In this document: one piece after another, positions 14,316-22,549 of the stretch
How positions within the stretch are numbered: the stretch's first letter is position 1
Layout: every line of letters starts with the position of its first letter
Origin: JBQCEE01 sp051960575
Lineage (GTDB): Bacteria > Actinomycetota > Actinomycetes > Mycobacteriales > Jatrophihabitantaceae
Direction: 5' to 3'
Length of the DNA stretch: 26,172 nt
NCBI RefSeq assembly: GCF_051960575.1
Contig: NZ_JBQCEE010000396.1
Location: forward strand, 1-26,172
Program-made: the position numbers and the translations under genes
Notes under the pieces: generated by a model
The model's database searches: none
Told to the model about the DNA's origin: nothing
The model's input: only the letters and a program-made list of their open reading frames with translations

Positions 14316-15401
14316 TCAGGCGACGGTGACCACGTCCAGCACCGCCTCGACGCCGGCCGCGCCACCGCCGGCCGCGTCGAACGCGGCCCGCTGCCGCTGC
14401 GCGCCCGTGCCACGCAGCCGCAGCGCGGCGAGCCCGTCGCGCACGACGTCGGCATCGCCCGCGGCGTCCAGTGCGTCGGCCACCGTCGCCACCAGCCGGT
14501 CGACCAGCTCCCACGCCGGCACCAGCCGGGGCCGGTCGCCGGTGAGGTCGACGAGGTCGTCGGTCATGCCGAACCGGGCGGCGCGCCACGAGGCCGCCTG
14601 CAGGAACTCCGGCCGCACCGCCCGCGGCGGGCCGGTCCGTGCGACGTGCTCGACCAGCGCCCGCACCAGCGCCGCGACCACGACCGCGTCGTCGACCTCG
14701 GCGACCACGTCGCCGACCCGCACCTCGACCGTGGGGTACGACGCCGAGAGCCGCGCGTCGAAGTACAGCATCCCGTCGTCGAGCGCCGCGCCCGTGGCGA
14801 TCAGCCCCTCGACGACGGCGTCGTAGCCGGCCGGGTCGCCGAACGCCGGGGTCGGGCCGGCGCTCGGCCAGCGGCCCCAGAGCACGGTGCGCCAGCTCGC
14901 GTGCCCGGTGTCCGCGCCGGCGTGCACCGGCGAGTTCCCGGTGAGCGCCCGCAGCACGGCCAGGTGCGGCGCGAGTCCGTCGATGACCGCGATGCCCTCC
15001 TCGCGCGAGTCGATCGAGACGTGCACGTGCATGCCGCAGGTCAGCTGCTCGCGTCCGAGTCGGGCGAATCGGCGCATCATGCGCTGGTACCGCTCGTCGT
15101 CGGTGATCGTCGCCTCGCCCGGCACCGGGCTGACCCCGCACGCGACCAGGCGGGCGTCGCGCTCTCGCGCCGCGGCGACGAGCGCACCGCGCAGGCGATG
15201 CAGGTCGTCGCGCAGCGCGTCGGTCGACCCGGTCGGGGCCGAGCCGATCTCGGCCTGGGGACGCACCAGCTCGTGCTCGTACTGCCCGTCGGGATCGGTC
15301 GCCTGGGCCCGCGCGGTGACCGCGTCACCGTCGGGCACGAGCCGCGGCCGGCGGCGATGGACGAGCAGGAACTCCTCCTCGACGCCGACCGTCCGGCTCA
15401 T
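14316..15401 (-). CDS. YbdK-type carboxylate-amine ligase (GCS2 family)
   Basis: The 361-aa protein fits the GCS2/YbdK family (ATP-grasp-related glutamate-cysteine ligase type 2). It opens with RTVGVEEEFLLVH, whose acidic cluster belongs to the active site, and continues with QYEHELVRPQAEIGSAPT, EQLTCGMHVHVSID (metal- and substrate-binding His/Glu region), DDGMLYFDARLSASYPTVEV with RVGDV, and AASWRAARFGMTDDLVD. Family length is about 370 aa, so it is full length. E. coli YbdK has weak glutamate-cysteine ligase activity; actinomycetes make mycothiol rather than glutathione, so the true substrate is open. It starts 7 bp after the stop of the SRPBCC gene and is surely cotranscribed with it. Confidence 0.88.
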   Translation of the reverse strand: MSRTVGVEEEFLLVHRRRPRLVPDGDAVTARAQATDPDGQYEHELVRPQAEIGSAPTGSTDALRDDLHRLRGALVAAARERDARLVACGVSPVPGEATITDDERYQRMMRRFARLGREQLTCGMHVHVSIDSREEGIAVIDGLAPHLAVLRALTGNSPVHAGADTGHASWRTVLWGRWPSAGPTPAFGDPAGYDAVVEGLIATGAALDDGMLYFDARLSASYPTVEVRVGDVVAEVDDAVVVAALVRALVEHVARTGPPRAVRPEFLQAASWRAARFGMTDDLVDLTGDRPRLVPAWELVDRLVATVADALDAAGDADVVRDGLAALRLRGTGAQRQRAAFDAAGGGAAGVEAVLDVVTVA

Positions 15402-15408
15402 GTCGCAC

Positions 15409-15837
15409 TCACCGCGCGGTCTTCCCCACCTGGCGGACGAGGGCGGCGAGCAGGGTACGGGCGATGGCGCCGACGGCGACGCGGTCGACGAGCGGCAGCC
15501 GCTGGTCGGCGCTGATCGTGTAGGTGATCTCGGTGCCGTTGCCGACCGGACGCAGCGCGATCTCGCCCTGGTAGTTCTTCAGCGGCACGCCCGACAGCGC
15601 CTTGTAGCGCAGCCGGCTCGACGGCTCGAAGCCGATGATCTCCTCGACGATGGCGGGCGCCGGCTTCGGCGGCGCGATCTTGCGCACCGCGCCGACGCCG
15701 TTGCGCTCGGTCGTGCCGCGCTGCAGCAGCGTGGCGCTGAGCCCGGGGCCCCACTTCGACATGCCCTCGTGGTCGGCGACGACCGACCAGACCTGGTCGA
15801 CGGGCGCGGGGACGACGGCGGTGCGGGTCGACTGCAT
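15409..15837 (-). CDS. SRPBCC (START/Bet v1-like) family protein
   Basis: The 142-aa protein has the polyketide-cyclase/SRPBCC fold pattern: TRTAVVPAPVDQVWSVVADH, then WGPGLSATLLQRG, VRKIAPPKPAPAIVEEIIGF, LRYKALSGVPLKNYQGEIAL and GTEITYTISADQRLPLVDRV, ending in the long C-terminal helix. Such proteins bind hydrophobic ligands in a central cavity; no substrate can be named. The ATG at 15837 is the only start that gives a normal domain N-terminus; GAAAGG lies a little far upstream. It sits 37 nt after the stop of the hybrid kinase gene and 7 nt before the YbdK-type gene, forming a three-gene minus-strand operon. Confidence 0.85.
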   Translation of the reverse strand: MQSTRTAVVPAPVDQVWSVVADHEGMSKWGPGLSATLLQRGTTERNGVGAVRKIAPPKPAPAIVEEIIGFEPSSRLRYKALSGVPLKNYQGEIALRPVGNGTEITYTISADQRLPLVDRVAVGAIARTLLAALVRQVGKTAR

Positions 15838-15874
15838 GCTCAGGACGCCTTTCGGGACGCGGACGCGACGCCGC

Positions 15875-18800
15875 TCATCCTGACATCGACGCTGTCGCGG
15901 TCGGCGCCAGGGTGACCGGTAGCGGCACCGTGCACCACACGGCCTTGCCCAGACCGGTCGGACGGGTGCCCCACCGCCTGCTGAGGGCCTCGACCAGGTG
16001 CAGCCCGCGTCCGTTCGGCGCGTCGACGTCGCTCGCACGCATCGCCGGCTGCGCCGGGCTGCCGTCGGACACCGTGATCACCACCTCGTCGGGGCAGTGC
16101 CGCAGGTAGAGCCGGATCGGCGGCTTGCCGTGGCGCACCGCGTTCGTGACCAGCTCGCTGACGATGAGCAGGGCATCCTCGACCACCGGGCCACCGATGC
16201 CCCAAGCGGCGAGCGACTCGGCGGTCGCAGCCCGCGCCATGGCGATCGCCTTGCTGCGCTGGGCGATGACGACCGAGCGGTGGTTCTCGTCGGGCCGCAC
16301 GGCCGACGCCGTCAGCACGGCGACGTCGTCGTCGGGGTCGTGCGGCAGCATGCGGGCGACGACCTCGTTCGGCAGCGCCTCGACGGGCACCTCGACGGTG
16401 TCGATCACCTCGGTGAGCCGGTCGATGCCGACGTCGAGATCGCTGCCCCGGTGCTCGACGAGCCCGTCGGTGTAGAGCGTCAGCCGGCAGCCCGGTGCCC
16501 AGTCGACGGTGTCGGTGGTCCGGCCGGCCCGGCCGGTGCCGAGCGGCGGGTCACCGACCGAGAGCCGCACGGTGCTGCCGTCCGGTCGGGTCAGCAGCGG
16601 CGGCAGGTGGCCCGCGTTGCCGTAGGTGAGCGTGCCCTTGACCGGGTCGGTGACCGCGTAGACGCAGGTGACGATCGTCGACTCGGCCATGTCGCGCACC
16701 GCGACGTCGAGCAGCTCGAGCAGCGCGTCCGGGGCGAGGTCGATCCGGGCGTAGGCGCGCACCGTCGCCCGCAGCTGCCCCATCACCGCCGCGGCCCGCA
16801 CGCCGCGTCCCATCACGTCACCGATGACCAGCGCCGTGCGACCGTCACCGAGGTCGATCACGTCGTACCAGGCGCCGCCGGCCTGGGTGTCCTCGACACC
16901 CGAGACGTAGTAGGCGGCCACGACGAGGTCGTCGGGCGCGGGGGTCGCGCCGGGCAGCAGGCTGCGCTGCAGCTCCTCGGCGATCGCGTGCTCGCGCGCG
17001 GCCGCCTCGCGGGCGGCGGCCGACGCCGCGAGCGCCTCCTCGGCGGCGCGCTGCTCGGTGACGTCCTGCGCGCTGCCGCGCAGCACGGGCGTGCCCGCGC
17101 TCGTCAGGTGCTGCCGTGCGTGCAGGCGCAGGATGCGCTCGACCGAGTCGCCCGGCCGCCGGATCGGGAACTCGAGATCGAGCGGACGACTGGTGTCGGG
17201 CGGGTCGCCGAACATCGCCCTGAGCCGCACGCGCTGCGCCTGCGGCACCCGGGCCCAGAGCAGGTCGATGTCGGGGTGCGCCTCCTGCTCGACGTCGATG
17301 CCGAGGATCCGGCACAGCTCGGGCGAGACGGTGAGCCGCCGCGAGGTCAGGTCGAACTCCCAGCTGCCCACATGCGCGAGCTCCTCGGCCTGGTCGAGCA
17401 GCGCGCGGCTGCGCGACAGCTCGTCGGCGACGCGGCGCACCCGGTCGAGCTCGAGGTTCGCCCGCACGCGGGCCTGGAGTTCGCGGGCCGAGAACGGCTT
17501 CACGAGGTAGTCGTCGGCGCCCGCCTCGAGCCCGACCGACGCCGCCTCGTCGCCCGAGCGCGCCGACAGCATCACCACCGGCAGGTGCATCAGGTCGGGG
17601 TCGGCCCGCAGTTGCTCGAGCAGCCCGAAGCCGTCGAGCCGGGGCATCATCACGTCCGTGAGCACGAGGTCGGGCGGGTCCGCCCGCGCCGACTCGATCG
17701 CCTCGACGCCGTCGGCGGCGGTGCGCACCAAGTAGTCGTCCACGAGCAACGAGCTGATGTACTCGCGCATGTCGGCGTTGTCGTCGACGACGAGCACGCT
17801 GGCCCGGCCGCCCTCGGCGGCGCGCAGCGGCTCGACGGCGTCGTCCGAGAGCCACCGGTCGATCTCGGCGAGGTAGCCGGCACCGATCGCGTCGACGGCC
17901 ACCGCCGACTCGCCCTCGGCCCGCACCTGCTCGGCCGGGAGGTGGTCGGTGCCCAGCGGCATCCGCACGCGGAAGGTGCTGCCGACACCCGGTTCGCTGT
18001 CGACCGACACCGTGCCGCCGTGCAGCGCCGTCAGTTCGGCGACCAGCGCGAGGCCGATGCCGGTGCCCTCGTGGCTGCGCAGCTGCGCACCCGACACGCG
18101 GTGGAAACGCTCGAAGAGCCGGGCCTGCTCCTCCGGCGGGATGCCGACGCCGGTGTCACTGACGGCCAGCTCGACCGTCGCATCGTCGACGGCCGTGAGG
18201 CGCACGGTGATACCGCCGGTGAAGGTGGCCTTGAGGGCGTTCGACAGCAGGTTGAGGACGATCTTCGCCCACATCTCCTTGTCGACCCAGGGCCGCTCGG
18301 GCAGTGGGTCGACCTCGACCGTCAGGCCCAGGTCGGCGCGGGCGGTGGCCGAGTCGAACATCGCGGCCAGCTCACCGGTGTAGCGGGCGAGATCGACCTG
18401 CTCGAACCGGGCGGTCGCCCTGCCCGACTGCAGGCGCGAGAAGTCGAGCAGCGTGTTCACCAGCTTCAGCAGCCGCTCGGCGTTGCGCTGGATCACCTCG
18501 ACCCGCTGCTGCTGCCGCGGGGACAGCGGCTCGGTCGGATCGTCGAGCGCGTCGCCCGCGGGCCCGAGCAGCAGGGTCAGCGGCGTGCGCAGCTCGTGGC
18601 TGACGTTGGTGAAGAACGTGGTCTTGGCCCGGTCGAGCTCGGCGAGTTCCTCGGCGCGGCGCCGCTCGTCCTCGAACGCCTGGGCCCGGGTGAGGGCCTG
18701 CGCCACCTGGCTGACGATGAGGCGGATGTACCCGAGCTTGTCGGCGTCGAGCTCGCGGTAGCGGTTGAGACCGGCGACGACGAAGCCCAGCCGGGCGAGC

Positions 18801-19711
18801 CCGGTGGCCTGGGTCAGCGGCAGCACCAGCGCCGCGCGCGGCGGCTCGTCCCACGAGCCGGTCGGAGTGTCCGGCGCGTCGATGCCGTCGACGATCACCT
18901 CGTCGCCGCGCACCGCCCGCGCGACCGGCCACACCCTCTCGTCGTCGACGGCGATCGACGCGGGTGCCAGGCGGTGGCCCTCGGGCACGCCGGACCGCCA
19001 GGCCAGCTCGGCCGTCCGCCCGTCCTCGCTCATCAGGTAGCCCAGCGCGAACGGGATGCCGACGTTGTCCCGTCCGATCTCGCGGCCGGCGGCGGTGCAG
19101 ATCTCGTCCTTGGTGGACGCACCGGCGAGCGCCGAGCCGAGATCGCGCAGCGTGGCCATGCGCCGCTCGTTGATCACCCGGCTGGTCTCCTCGGTGACCA
19201 CGCAGAGCATCCCGGCGATCGTGCCGTCGTCGTCGCGCAGCGGGCTGTACGAGAAGGTGTGGTAGCTCTCCTCCGGATAACCGCTGCGCTCGACGAGCAG
19301 CATCAGGCTCTCGTCCCAGGTGGCCTCGCCGTGCGTGACCACGCGTTCGATCCGCGGCCAGATGTCGACCCAGATCTCCGACCACACCTGGTCCGACGGC
19401 TTGCCGAGCGCCCACGGGTACTTCGCGCCGAGGGTGCCGTGCCGGTAGGCGTCGTTGCAGAAGAAGGTGAGCTCGGGGCCCCAGCACATCCACATCGCGA
19501 AGCGGGACGCGAGCTGGGTGCGCACGACGTTTCGCAGACTCTCCGACCACGACTCGACCGGCCCGAGCGGCGTGGCCGCCCAGTCGACGGCCGCATGATC
19601 GCGGCCGATCTGCGTGCGCAGGTCGAAGACGCTCGCCGGGCCACGGTCACGGGCACGCGGTGGCGAGTCGGTCGGATCGGTCAGCTCCGCCGAACCGGAG
19701 GCCTCCGTCAC
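15875..19711 (-). CDS. Hybrid sensor kinase / receiver / SpoIIE phosphatase / RsbW-type kinase
   Basis: This 1278-aa cytoplasmic protein combines, in order: a PAS-like domain (about 40-165, AMWMCWGPELTFFCNDAYRH); GAF (about 185-345); HisKA with FFTNVSHELRTPLTLLL, His372; HATPase_c (about 475-590, DTGVGIPPEEQARLFERF); receiver with Asp686 in LVLTDVMMPRLDGF and Lys in DDYLVKPF; a second PAS (about 775-885); a SpoIIE/RsbU PP2C phosphatase (about 915-1120, ALVIGDVMGRGVRAAAVMGQ, YGNAGHLPPLL, LTLYTDGLVEHRG); and an RsbW-type HATPase (about 1135-1265, SELVTNAVRHG with Asn1190, GRGLHLVEAL). The phosphatase motif usually GGDWYD is GGAWYD here (Ala947). Known families imply control of a STAS antagonist and hence a sigma factor; the STAS gene at 19847 is divergent. 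Start: GTG with GGAAGGAG 7 nt upstream. Confidence 0.93.
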   Translation of the reverse strand: MTEASGSAELTDPTDSPPRARDRGPASVFDLRTQIGRDHAAVDWAATPLGPVESWSESLRNVVRTQLASRFAMWMCWGPELTFFCNDAYRHGTLGAKYPWALGKPSDQVWSEIWVDIWPRIERVVTHGEATWDESLMLLVERSGYPEESYHTFSYSPLRDDDGTIAGMLCVVTEETSRVINERRMATLRDLGSALAGASTKDEICTAAGREIGRDNVGIPFALGYLMSEDGRTAELAWRSGVPEGHRLAPASIAVDDERVWPVARAVRGDEVIVDGIDAPDTPTGSWDEPPRAALVLPLTQATGLARLGFVVAGLNRYRELDADKLGYIRLIVSQVAQALTRAQAFEDERRRAEELAELDRAKTTFFTNVSHELRTPLTLLLGPAGDALDDPTEPLSPRQQQRVEVIQRNAERLLKLVNTLLDFSRLQSGRATARFEQVDLARYTGELAAMFDSATARADLGLTVEVDPLPERPWVDKEMWAKIVLNLLSNALKATFTGGITVRLTAVDDATVELAVSDTGVGIPPEEQARLFERFHRVSGAQLRSHEGTGIGLALVAELTALHGGTVSVDSEPGVGSTFRVRMPLGTDHLPAEQVRAEGESAVAVDAIGAGYLAEIDRWLSDDAVEPLRAAEGGRASVLVVDDNADMREYISSLLVDDYLVRTAADGVEAIESARADPPDLVLTDVMMPRLDGFGLLEQLRADPDLMHLPVVMLSARSGDEAASVGLEAGADDYLVKPFSARELQARVRANLELDRVRRVADELSRSRALLDQAEELAHVGSWEFDLTSRRLTVSPELCRILGIDVEQEAHPDIDLLWARVPQAQRVRLRAMFGDPPDTSRPLDLEFPIRRPGDSVERILRLHARQHLTSAGTPVLRGSAQDVTEQRAAEEALAASAAAREAAAREHAIAEELQRSLLPGATPAPDDLVVAAYYVSGVEDTQAGGAWYDVIDLGDGRTALVIGDVMGRGVRAAAVMGQLRATVRAYARIDLAPDALLELLDVAVRDMAESTIVTCVYAVTDPVKGTLTYGNAGHLPPLLTRPDGSTVRLSVGDPPLGTGRAGRTTDTVDWAPGCRLTLYTDGLVEHRGSDLDVGIDRLTEVIDTVEVPVEALPNEVVARMLPHDPDDDVAVLTASAVRPDENHRSVVIAQRSKAIAMARAATAESLAAWGIGGPVVEDALLIVSELVTNAVRHGKPPIRLYLRHCPDEVVITVSDGSPAQPAMRASDVDAPNGRGLHLVEALSRRWGTRPTGLGKAVWCTVPLPVTLAPTATASMSG

Positions 19712-19757
19712 CGCGAACTCCTTCCGGTCGGGGCCGCCCGGCCCGACGTCTGCCGCT

Positions 19758-19781
19758 CAGTCTGTCGCACAGTCTGTCGCA
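19758..19781. repeat. 12-bp tandem duplication in the divergent kinase/STAS promoter region
   Basis: CAGTCTGTCGCA occurs twice in direct succession (19758-19769, 19770-19781), just upstream of a -10-like TATGCT at 19792-19797. It could be a pair of regulator sites or a replication-slippage product. Confidence 0.9.
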
Positions 19782-19791
19782 CCGCGGACAC

Positions 19792-19797
19792 TATGCT
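19792..19797 (+). promoter_or_regulatory. -10-like hexamer of the STAS gene
   Basis: TATGCT, about 50 nt before the GTG at 19847. The -35 position falls in the second copy of the 12-bp direct repeat and does not match a housekeeping -35, which would fit an activator or an alternative sigma factor. Confidence 0.4.
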
Positions 19798-19846
19798 TCC
19801 CACCGACCGGCCGACCCCGCCGATCACACCCCCACGGAGGATCCGC

Positions 19847-20182
19847 GTGGACCTGACGCTGGACACCACGTCGTACGACGGCGCCGCCGTCCTGCGCGTC
19901 GCCGGCGACATCGACATGCAGACGGCGGGCGCGTTGCGCGACCGCCTGACCGAGTGCCTCGAGACCGGCGCCGGCCGGGTCGTCGTCGATCTCTCGGCCG
20001 TCGACTTCCTCGACTCGTCGGCCCTCGGCGCGCTCGTCGCGGCCGCGCGGTCGGCCGGCGAGGGTGGCAGCGCGCTGCGCGTGGCCGCGCCGAAGCCGCA
20101 CGTGCGCAAGATCTTCCAGATCACGCGGCTGCTCGACGTGCTCGGCGTGCACGACACCGTCGAGGACGCGCTCGCCGACTGA
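19847..20182 (+). CDS. STAS-domain anti-sigma-factor antagonist
   Basis: The 111-aa single-domain protein is a typical SpoIIAA/RsbV-like antagonist: LRVAGDIDMQTAGALRDRLT (strand and helix 1), VVVDLSAVDFLDSSALGALV with Ser57-Ser58 as the phosphorylation region, and LLDVLGVHDTVEDAL at the end. In the family, an RsbW-type kinase phosphorylates the Ser and a PP2C phosphatase removes it; both activities are domains of the protein encoded divergently at 19711. GGAGG at 19836-19840, 6 nt before the GTG, fixes the start. The family motif DSSGLG is DSSALG here. No sigma factor gene is in the window. Confidence 0.93.
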   Translation: MDLTLDTTSYDGAAVLRVAGDIDMQTAGALRDRLTECLETGAGRVVVDLSAVDFLDSSALGALVAAARSAGEGGSALRVAAPKPHVRKIFQITRLLDVLGVHDTVEDALAD

Positions 20183-20269
20183 TCGTCCGCACCGGCGGCC
20201 GGCGGGGCTGTCAGCAACCTCATGGTCATCCCTGAGGTGATCGGGCCGGTTTCTGGGCACGATGGACCC

Positions 20270-21220
20270 GTGAGTCTGCCCGTCCCCCGGCGCACCGCCC
20301 GCTTCGTCGTGCGCGTGCGGGTGCGGTGGGAACGCAGCCTGCCCGGGGTGGGTGTGCGGCGGGTGCGCGAGCTGAGCCTCGACACCCACGCCCTGGCCTT
20401 CGGTGCGCAGCAGCTGCTGTGCACCGCCCCGCTGGTCGTGGCGGTGGGTGCGATGTTCCGCCACCGGCCGGGGCACGGCACCGGCATCGCGATCGCCCGC
20501 TTCTTCGGCCTCGAGGGCGAGTCGGCGCGCGCGGTCGAAGGGCTGTTCGGCCGCACCTCGCCGAGCATCGGCTTCTGGGCGCTGCTGCTGAGCCTCGTCA
20601 CCGCGGTCGTCTTCGCGGCCGGCGTCGGCGCGGTGCAGCAGCGCGCGTTCGAGCTGATCTGGGACCTCCCGACCGTCCGCAGCGTGCGCACGTCCGTGCA
20701 GCAGCTGGCGTGGGTGCCGGTGCTGACGCTGTTCGTGCTCGCCCTGCTCGTCTCGTCCCGGTTGACGGCGCGGCTCGACGCGCAGAGCGACGGGCTCGGT
20801 GACGCCGCCATGATCGTCTCGCGGGTCGTGGTCGTGACGCTGTTCTACTGGTGGTCGCAGCGGCTGCTGCTCGCCCGCCGGGTGCCGTGGCGCGACCTGC
20901 TGCCGGGCTCGATCGCCATCGGCGTGCTGACCACCGGCACCCTCGAGGTCGCGCACCTGATCATGCCCGAGCAGATCACCTGGCAGCTGCACGCCTACGG
21001 CCCGGTCGGCGTCGTCTTCGTGCTGTCGGTCTGGATCGTCGGTGTCAGCACCTTCATCTACGCCGGCGCCCTGTTCGGCGCACTGCTCGCCGAGCGGCGG
21101 CGCGAGCGGGCGACGGCGGTGCTCGAGGCCGAGGTCAGCGTCACCGAGTTCGACGACCTGGACGACCTGGACGATGTCGACGGGCTCGGCGGGCTGCCCG
21201 CCCCCGCCGCAGCCGGCTGA
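20270..21220 (+). CDS. YihY/BrkB-family inner membrane protein
   Basis: The product is 316 aa from the GTG at 20270, or 332 aa from the ATG at 20222; I prefer the GTG because the extra residues are polar and unlike family N-termini. About six membrane segments fit YihY/virulence factor BrkB: QQLLCTAPLVVAVGAMF, SIGFWALLLSLVTAVVFAAG, QQLAWVPVLTLFVLALLVSS, IVSRVVVVTLFYWW, LLPGSIAIGVLTTGTLEVAH and VGVVFVLSVWIVGVSTFIYA. The conserved VPWRDLLPGS loop before the fifth segment is present. The function of this family is not established. The C-terminus carries an acidic DDLDDLDDVDGLGGLP repeat. Its stop codon abuts the stop of the convergent oxidase gene, giving TGATCA. Confidence 0.8.
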   Translation: MSLPVPRRTARFVVRVRVRWERSLPGVGVRRVRELSLDTHALAFGAQQLLCTAPLVVAVGAMFRHRPGHGTGIAIARFFGLEGESARAVEGLFGRTSPSIGFWALLLSLVTAVVFAAGVGAVQQRAFELIWDLPTVRSVRTSVQQLAWVPVLTLFVLALLVSSRLTARLDAQSDGLGDAAMIVSRVVVVTLFYWWSQRLLLARRVPWRDLLPGSIAIGVLTTGTLEVAHLIMPEQITWQLHAYGPVGVVFVLSVWIVGVSTFIYAGALFGALLAERRRERATAVLEAEVSVTEFDDLDDLDDVDGLGGLPAPAAAG

Positions 21221-22411
21221 TCACCCCGTCAGCAGCGCGCGGGCGATGTGCTGCCCGATCGGCAGCGCGGACGTCGCGGCCGGCGACGGCGCGTTCGCCA
21301 CGTGCAGGGTGCGGTCGGTGCGCAGCAGCAGGAAGTCGTGCACCAGCGTGCCGTCGCGCAGCACCGCCTGGGCCCGGATGCCGGCGGGTTCGGGCAGCAG
21401 GTCGTCGACCGTCAGCGTGGGGCAGTACTTGCGGCACTCGCGCAGGTAGCCGCGTCGCGACGCCGAGTTCACCAGCTCGCGCAGCCCGGTGCGGAGGTGC
21501 CGGCGGGCGACGTGTCGCAGGCCGGGGAAGGCGAGGGCGTCGCGCACGTCGCGGCGGTCGACCGACCACTTGGCGTAGCCCTCGCGGGCCAGGCCGAGCA
21601 CGGCGTTCGGCCCCACCGTGATGCCGCCGTCGATGGTGCGGGTCAGATGGATCCCGAGGAACGGCAGGTCGGGGTCCGGCACCGGATAGATGAGGTGCCG
21701 GACGAGGTCCTGCCGCTCGGCCGGCAGCCGGTGGTACTCCCCGCGGAACGGCACGATCCGGAAGTCCGGCTCGAGGCCGGCCGCGCGGGCGAGCCGGTCG
21801 GCCTGCAGGCCGCCGCAGACCACCAGCCGACCGACCCGCCACCGTTCGTGGTCGGAGTACACGTCGACGTGGTCGGTGCGCTCGTCGATCTCGGTGACCC
21901 GGACGCCCGTGCGGATCTCACCGCCCAGCGCGCGGACGTCGGCCGCCATCGCCTCGGCGACCGCCACGTAGTCGACGATGCCGGTCTCGGCGACGAACAG
22001 GGCGCCGCGGCCGACGACCGCCGGCTCGCGGCGTTGCAGTGCTGCGGCGTCGAGACGCTCGACCACGATGCCGTTGACGGCGGCGCGCTCCTGCAGTGCG
22101 TCCAGGCGCGCCAGCTCGCGCTCGTCGGTGGCGACGATGAGCTTGCCGCAGGTCTCGACGGCGAGGCCGTGCTCGGCGGCGAAGGCCTTCGTGGCACGGG
22201 CGCCGGCCCGGCACAGCGTCGCCTTGAGCGAGCCCGGCTCGTAGTAGATGCCGGAGTGGATCACCCCGCTGTTGTGGCCGGTCTGGTGTGTCGCGAGCGC
22301 GGGTTCCTTCTCGAGCACCACGACCCGGGTGCCCGGGCGGTCGTGCAGCAGGCGCAGCGCCGTCGCGAGGCCGACGATGCCGCCTCCCACCACCCCGACG
22401 TCGTCGCGCAC
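21221..22411 (-). CDS. lhgO: L-2-hydroxyglutarate oxidase (LhgO family)
   Basis: The 396-aa FAD-dependent oxidoreductase of the DAO superfamily starts with the dinucleotide motif VGVVGGGIVGLATALRLL (GGGIVG at 9-14), then VVVLEKEP and the LhgO hallmark HQTGHNSGVIHSGIYYEPGS. Further matches are ETCGKLIVATDE, ETGIVDYVAVAEAM, IVPFRGEYHRL, LIYPVPDPDLPFLGIHLTR and GPNAVLGLAREGY, with a C-terminal FAD-contact segment VANAPSPAATSALPIG. The length equals the family norm. It should oxidise L-2-hydroxyglutarate to 2-oxoglutarate, a metabolite-repair step, passing electrons to the quinone pool at the membrane. The start is GTG at 22411; the nearby ATG is out of frame. Confidence 0.9.
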   Translation of the reverse strand: MRDDVGVVGGGIVGLATALRLLHDRPGTRVVVLEKEPALATHQTGHNSGVIHSGIYYEPGSLKATLCRAGARATKAFAAEHGLAVETCGKLIVATDERELARLDALQERAAVNGIVVERLDAAALQRREPAVVGRGALFVAETGIVDYVAVAEAMAADVRALGGEIRTGVRVTEIDERTDHVDVYSDHERWRVGRLVVCGGLQADRLARAAGLEPDFRIVPFRGEYHRLPAERQDLVRHLIYPVPDPDLPFLGIHLTRTIDGGITVGPNAVLGLAREGYAKWSVDRRDVRDALAFPGLRHVARRHLRTGLRELVNSASRRGYLRECRKYCPTLTVDDLLPEPAGIRAQAVLRDGTLVHDFLLLRTDRTLHVANAPSPAATSALPIGQHIARALLTG

Positions 22412-22432
22412 GCGTCCATTCTCGGGGAACGG

Positions 22433-22549
22433 TCAGGGACGCAGCGACACCGTCGCGCCGCGCGCGACGACCCGCAGCGTCGAGGCGTGGCCGCGCCGGG
22501 TCATCTCGTCGACGAAGTCCGACAACGGTGATCGGAAGACCCCGTCGTC
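22433..22549 (-). pseudogene. Displaced 3' coding end of the MBL-fold hydrolase
   Basis: In a frame shifted relative to the upstream gene, 38 codons followed by TGA read DDGVFRSPLSDFVDEMTRRG then HASTLRVVARGATVSLRP, the usual C-terminus of UlaG-like MBL hydrolases after the PVH motif. Five bases (CACAC) separate the in-frame PVH from this segment where three are expected; an extra AC in a CACCACAC run would explain it. Confidence 0.75.

Noticed and set aside
12165..15515. 1116-codon plus-strand open frame
   Set aside because: It is a shadow of cinA and of the minus-strand glycosidase and YbdK-type genes; low-complexity Arg/Ala/Gly composition and no motif.
15998..20182. Very long plus-strand open frame across the hybrid kinase gene
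   Set aside because: It is antisense to the kinase, rich in R, G, H, D and V with no domain; only its last 111 codons (the STAS protein from 19847) are real, with their own ribosome binding site.
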